Assembly (NCBI GenBank): GCA_944377745.1
Contig: CALWFV010000001.1
Coordinates: 1-64,000 of the forward strand
DNA from: an uncultured Mediterraneibacter sp.
GTDB lineage: Bacteria > Bacillota > Clostridia > Lachnospirales > Lachnospiraceae
Length of the DNA: 64,000 nucleotides
Direction of reading: 5' to 3'
Below, piece after piece: positions 61,946 through 64,000 of the stretch; position 1 is the first letter of the stretch, and every line of letters starts with the position of its first letter. The notes beneath the pieces are model-generated. The model saw nothing but the letters and a program-made list of their open reading frames with translations. It searched no databases and was not told the origin of the DNA. Made by a program: the position numbers and the translations under genes.

Positions 61946-62628
61946 TCTTCTTCCGGCGCGCAGGATGCTATACCGTTGAATCCAGACTTGGCGGCGGCCG
62001 GTACGGCGTCTGTTATCTGGCGCGGGATCCGGAAGGCCGCCGGGTCGTCTTAAAGAAATTCCGTCCAAAGATCTGGCGGGAAAATTCGGGCGGGAACCAC
62101 CATGAGGCAGTGATCCTCTCCGGACTCGACCATCCGGCCATCCCGGAGTTTCTTGGCGTCCTGAACCTCCCCCGGGGCTATTTCTTTATCCTGGAATACA
62201 AGCAGGGAACCACATTAAAGGATCTGCTGTTTCACCGCCATACCGAGTTTACCGAAAGCATGATCCTGCGCGTCGGAACACAGCTTCTCGACATTCTCTC
62301 CTATATCCACAGCCGCAGCGTAGTACATGGAGATATCAGCATCTCAAATATCGTGGATGATGGCAGACAGACAGCACTCCTGGACTTTGGCCTGGCCAGA
62401 TATACAGGCGGGGATCTCTCCGTTGATCTGGATCATTCCTGTTTCGGGAACGTACTGCTCTATCTGTTATATTCCCGCTATCGCGGAAAGAAATTCGGCG
62501 CCTGGTATGAAGAGTTAGACCTTTCCGCCGGAAAAACCCTCTTTCTGAAGCGTCTGATGGGACTGGAGGCTCCGTTCTGCGATGACGCGGAAGTAAAGGA
62601 GGCGTTCCTGACTTTTTTCTCTGACTAA
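61942..62628 (+). CDS. Protein-kinase-fold protein, coupled to the zinc-ribbon protein
   Basis: This 228-residue protein is a compact eukaryotic-like serine/threonine kinase. The glycine loop is LGGGRYGVC (residues 16-24), the Lys in VVLKK (38 or 39), the Glu near 55 (HHEAVIL), the catalytic HGDISISN at 129-136 (HRD replaced by HGD) and DFG at 148-150. The lobes are shorter than in PknB-type kinases; there is no PASTA or membrane segment. The ATG overlaps the zinc-ribbon stop as ATGA. HGD instead of HRD is typical of lipopolysaccharide- and small-molecule-type kinases as well, so the substrate may not be protein. Confidence 0.8.
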   Translation: MIFFRRAGCYTVESRLGGGRYGVCYLARDPEGRRVVLKKFRPKIWRENSGGNHHEAVILSGLDHPAIPEFLGVLNLPRGYFFILEYKQGTTLKDLLFHRHTEFTESMILRVGTQLLDILSYIHSRSVVHGDISISNIVDDGRQTALLDFGLARYTGGDLSVDLDHSCFGNVLLYLLYSRYRGKKFGAWYEELDLSAGKTLFLKRLMGLEAPFCDDAEVKEAFLTFFSD

Positions 62629-62680
62629 GGGTCCGTTTCCATAAAGGGCCCGGATATAATCAAGCTGTCCGCCGTTGAAA

Positions 62681-62712
62681 AAAAGCTGTGCCGGCTAAAC
62701 CGGCACAGCTTT
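62681..62712. terminator. Bidirectional terminator
   Basis: AAAAGCTGTGCCGG (62681-62694) pairs with CCGGCACAGCTTT (62700-62712) over a short loop, between the convergent kinase-fold gene and the 74-residue gene, with A- and T-runs on the two sides. Confidence 0.88.
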
Positions 62713-62730
62713 CGCATCCTTTTTATCCTT

Positions 62731-62955
62731 CTAATAATCCGACAACTGGACTTTGATCTTCGGGGGGAGAGGCTTTTTATTTCTCTCTGCTTCTTCTTCG
62801 CTGCGGAACATCTGTTTCTCAGTCCTGAAAAGTGTCCCACATATTCCAACACGCTCCAGAAGATAACCTGAACCCTTCCGTCCCACGACTTTCGCCATGA
62901 TTATCTTATTTTCTTCATCCAGGATATAACAGGAGTCACCTCGAATATATGGCAT
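62731..62955 (-). CDS. Small hypothetical protein, 74 residues
   Basis: A short protein beginning MPYIRGDSCYILDEENKII and ending KVQLSDY. It has beta-strand-like alternating segments followed by a charged helix (RSEEEAERNKKPLPP). No family is recognised. AGGAAGGTG precedes the ATG. It follows the P-type ATPase gene by 48 bp, so it may be its last co-transcribed gene, but it also could stand alone. Two cysteines (Cys9 and Cys39) are far apart and do not form a clear metal motif. Confidence 0.65.
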   Translation of the reverse strand: MPYIRGDSCYILDEENKIIMAKVVGRKGSGYLLERVGICGTLFRTEKQMFRSEEEAERNKKPLPPKIKVQLSDY

Positions 62956-63003
62956 ACTGCATCACCTTCCTCTATGATACAATAGCAAATATGCGCCTGT
63001 TTT

Positions 63004-64000
63004 TCAAGAGCAGACTTCATCGGGCAGCAAACTGCCCATGCTTTTCAGGCTGATAGCCAGGGTCGAGGTATTGTGGAGCAGGGCTGACGTTGTAGGCTGG
63101 ATCACTCCTGCAACCCCCAGTAGAATGAGTGCGGAATTGATTCCCACAATCCCTCTGTAATTGCGATGGATCCGCTTCATCATCCCATCAGACAGCCTCT
63201 TCAGTGTCACAATCTCTCTCAGGTCATCCGCTGCGATAGTAATATCTGCGATCTCCCGGGCAATCTCCGCACCGTCGCTGACAGCAATCCCTGCGTCAGC
63301 CGCAGAAAGCGCAGGTGAGTCATTGATGCCATCACCAATCATAATGACCTTTCTTCCTGCCGCTTTCTCCCGCTCGATAAATCCCGCCTTATCTTCCGGC
63401 AGGACTTCCGCGTAATATTCATCCACACCTACTTTCCGGGCGATCGCCGCTGCAGTTCTCCCACTATCCCCCGTCATCATGACGATCTTCGAGATCCCTT
63501 CCGCGCGCAGTTCCTTCACCATCTCTCCCGCCTCTTCCCGAAGCGGGTCTTCGATGCAGATGACCGCAGTCAGTTCGTGATCGACAGCAAGATACAAGTG
63601 GGAATATTCTGTTGGAAGGTGCTCGAACCGCTCCTGATATTCAGGGCGAATCCGGCATCCCTCGTCTTCAAATACAAAATGACTGCTTCCGATCACAACT
63701 TTTCTGCTGTCAATATAGGACGAAATCCCATGAGCGACGACATACTCTACTTTCGAGTGCATTTCCTCATGAGAAAGCTTCCGTTTCTTCGCCGCGTCCA
63801 CTACTGCCTTTGCCATGGAATGGGGAAAATGTTCCTCCAGACATGCCGCGATCCGGAGACACTCTTCCTCCGGACAGTCTCCAAACGTAACGACATTCTT
63901 TACGGTAGGTTTTGCCTTTGTGAGGGTTCCCGTCTTGTCAAACACGATCGTGTCCGCCTCGGCTACCGCCTCCAGAAATTTTCCACCCTTCACAGTGATA
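63004..64000 (-). CDS. Heavy-metal P-type ATPase, C-terminal part
   Basis: The window holds the last 332 residues of a P1B-type metal pump. The phosphorylation motif DKTGTLT, the nucleotide-binding domain with TGDSGRTAAAIA, the hinge GDGINDSPAL and the final membrane helices (NPTTSALLHNTSTLA-type end) are visible. The residues before this, with the metal-selecting CPC helix and any metal-binding domains, lie beyond base 64000, so the metal transported cannot be named. The frame is open to the edge; the GTG at 63993 is not the start. Confidence 0.93.
   Translation of the reverse strand, partial: ITVKGGKFLEAVAEADTIVFDKTGTLTKAKPTVKNVVTFGDCPEEECLRIAACLEEHFPHSMAKAVVDAAKKRKLSHEEMHSKVEYVVAHGISSYIDSRKVVIGSSHFVFEDEGCRIRPEYQERFEHLPTEYSHLYLAVDHELTAVICIEDPLREEAGEMVKELRAEGISKIVMMTGDSGRTAAAIARKVGVDEYYAEVLPEDKAGFIEREKAAGRKVIMIGDGINDSPALSAADAGIAVSDGAEIAREIADITIAADDLREIVTLKRLSDGMMKRIHRNYRGIVGINSALILLGVAGVIQPTTSALLHNTSTLAISLKSMGSLLPDEVCS

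Overview
The window looks like a chromosomal segment of a gut-type clostridium, most probably Lachnospiraceae (Bacillota). Evidence for this is the Firmicutes order tig-clpP-clpX-lon-engB, a class III fructose-bisphosphatase, AGGAGG-type ribosome binding sites throughout, an AAA-ATPase/PD-(D/E)XK protein of a kind common in this family, and a large plant-glycan locus. Base composition is mixed, near half GC by eye. I saw no tRNA, rRNA, CRISPR array or complete insertion sequence. The last gene (a P-type ATPase) runs off the right edge.

Region 1 (1-6250): uxaC, a FliB-like Cys-rich protein, cfa, a D-Ala-D-Ala carboxypeptidase whose consensus promoter is overlaid by two BlaI/MecI-type operator boxes, and an unrecognised membrane protein. 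A perfect 50-bp palindrome separates the convergent fliB-like gene and cfa.

Region 2 (6330-38240): a carbohydrate-utilisation locus, mostly on the minus strand. It holds an esterase, two metallo-beta-lactamase-fold hydrolases around a beta-phosphoglucomutase-like HAD protein, two GH78 rhamnosidases, three GH3, three GH43, one GH2, one DUF5060-type glycosidase, a GPH-family sugar:cation symporter and two AraC regulators; a third AraC gene follows at 38741. None of the glycosidases has a visible signal peptide, so the set probably works in the cytoplasm on imported oligosaccharides rich in rhamnose, arabinose or galactose, such as pectin side chains or plant glycosides. Three transcription units (GH3 at 12671, the transporter at 18356, GH78 at 29394) share one promoter layout: GTCGGATT, 14 bp, ACRTGG, 20 bp, then the -10 hexamer. 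One alpha/beta-hydrolase gene (14550-15399) is broken by two lesions.

Region 3 (32000-35000) is an accessory island inside that locus. It contains an AAA-ATPase/nuclease-like gene interrupted in frame by a double-hairpin element, and a start-less, AT-richer ORF with an HExxH motif.

Region 4 (38240-52950): a 56-residue small protein, an AraC regulator, rubredoxin, a YtvI-like permease, the engB-lon-clpX-clpP-tig proteostasis block, a DJ-1-like protein, a CYTH protein, an XRE regulator, an ApgM-type enzyme next to homoserine dehydrogenase, and prfB with its programmed +1 frameshift.

Region 5 (53000-64000): secA, a 161-bp multi-hairpin element with perfect 12-bp terminal inverted repeats, a eukaryotic-type HisA, an acidic lipoprotein, a sigma-70 gene, class III FBPase, dapB, a GNAT acetyltransferase, a zinc-ribbon protein translationally coupled to a protein-kinase-fold protein, a small unknown protein and the P-type ATPase.
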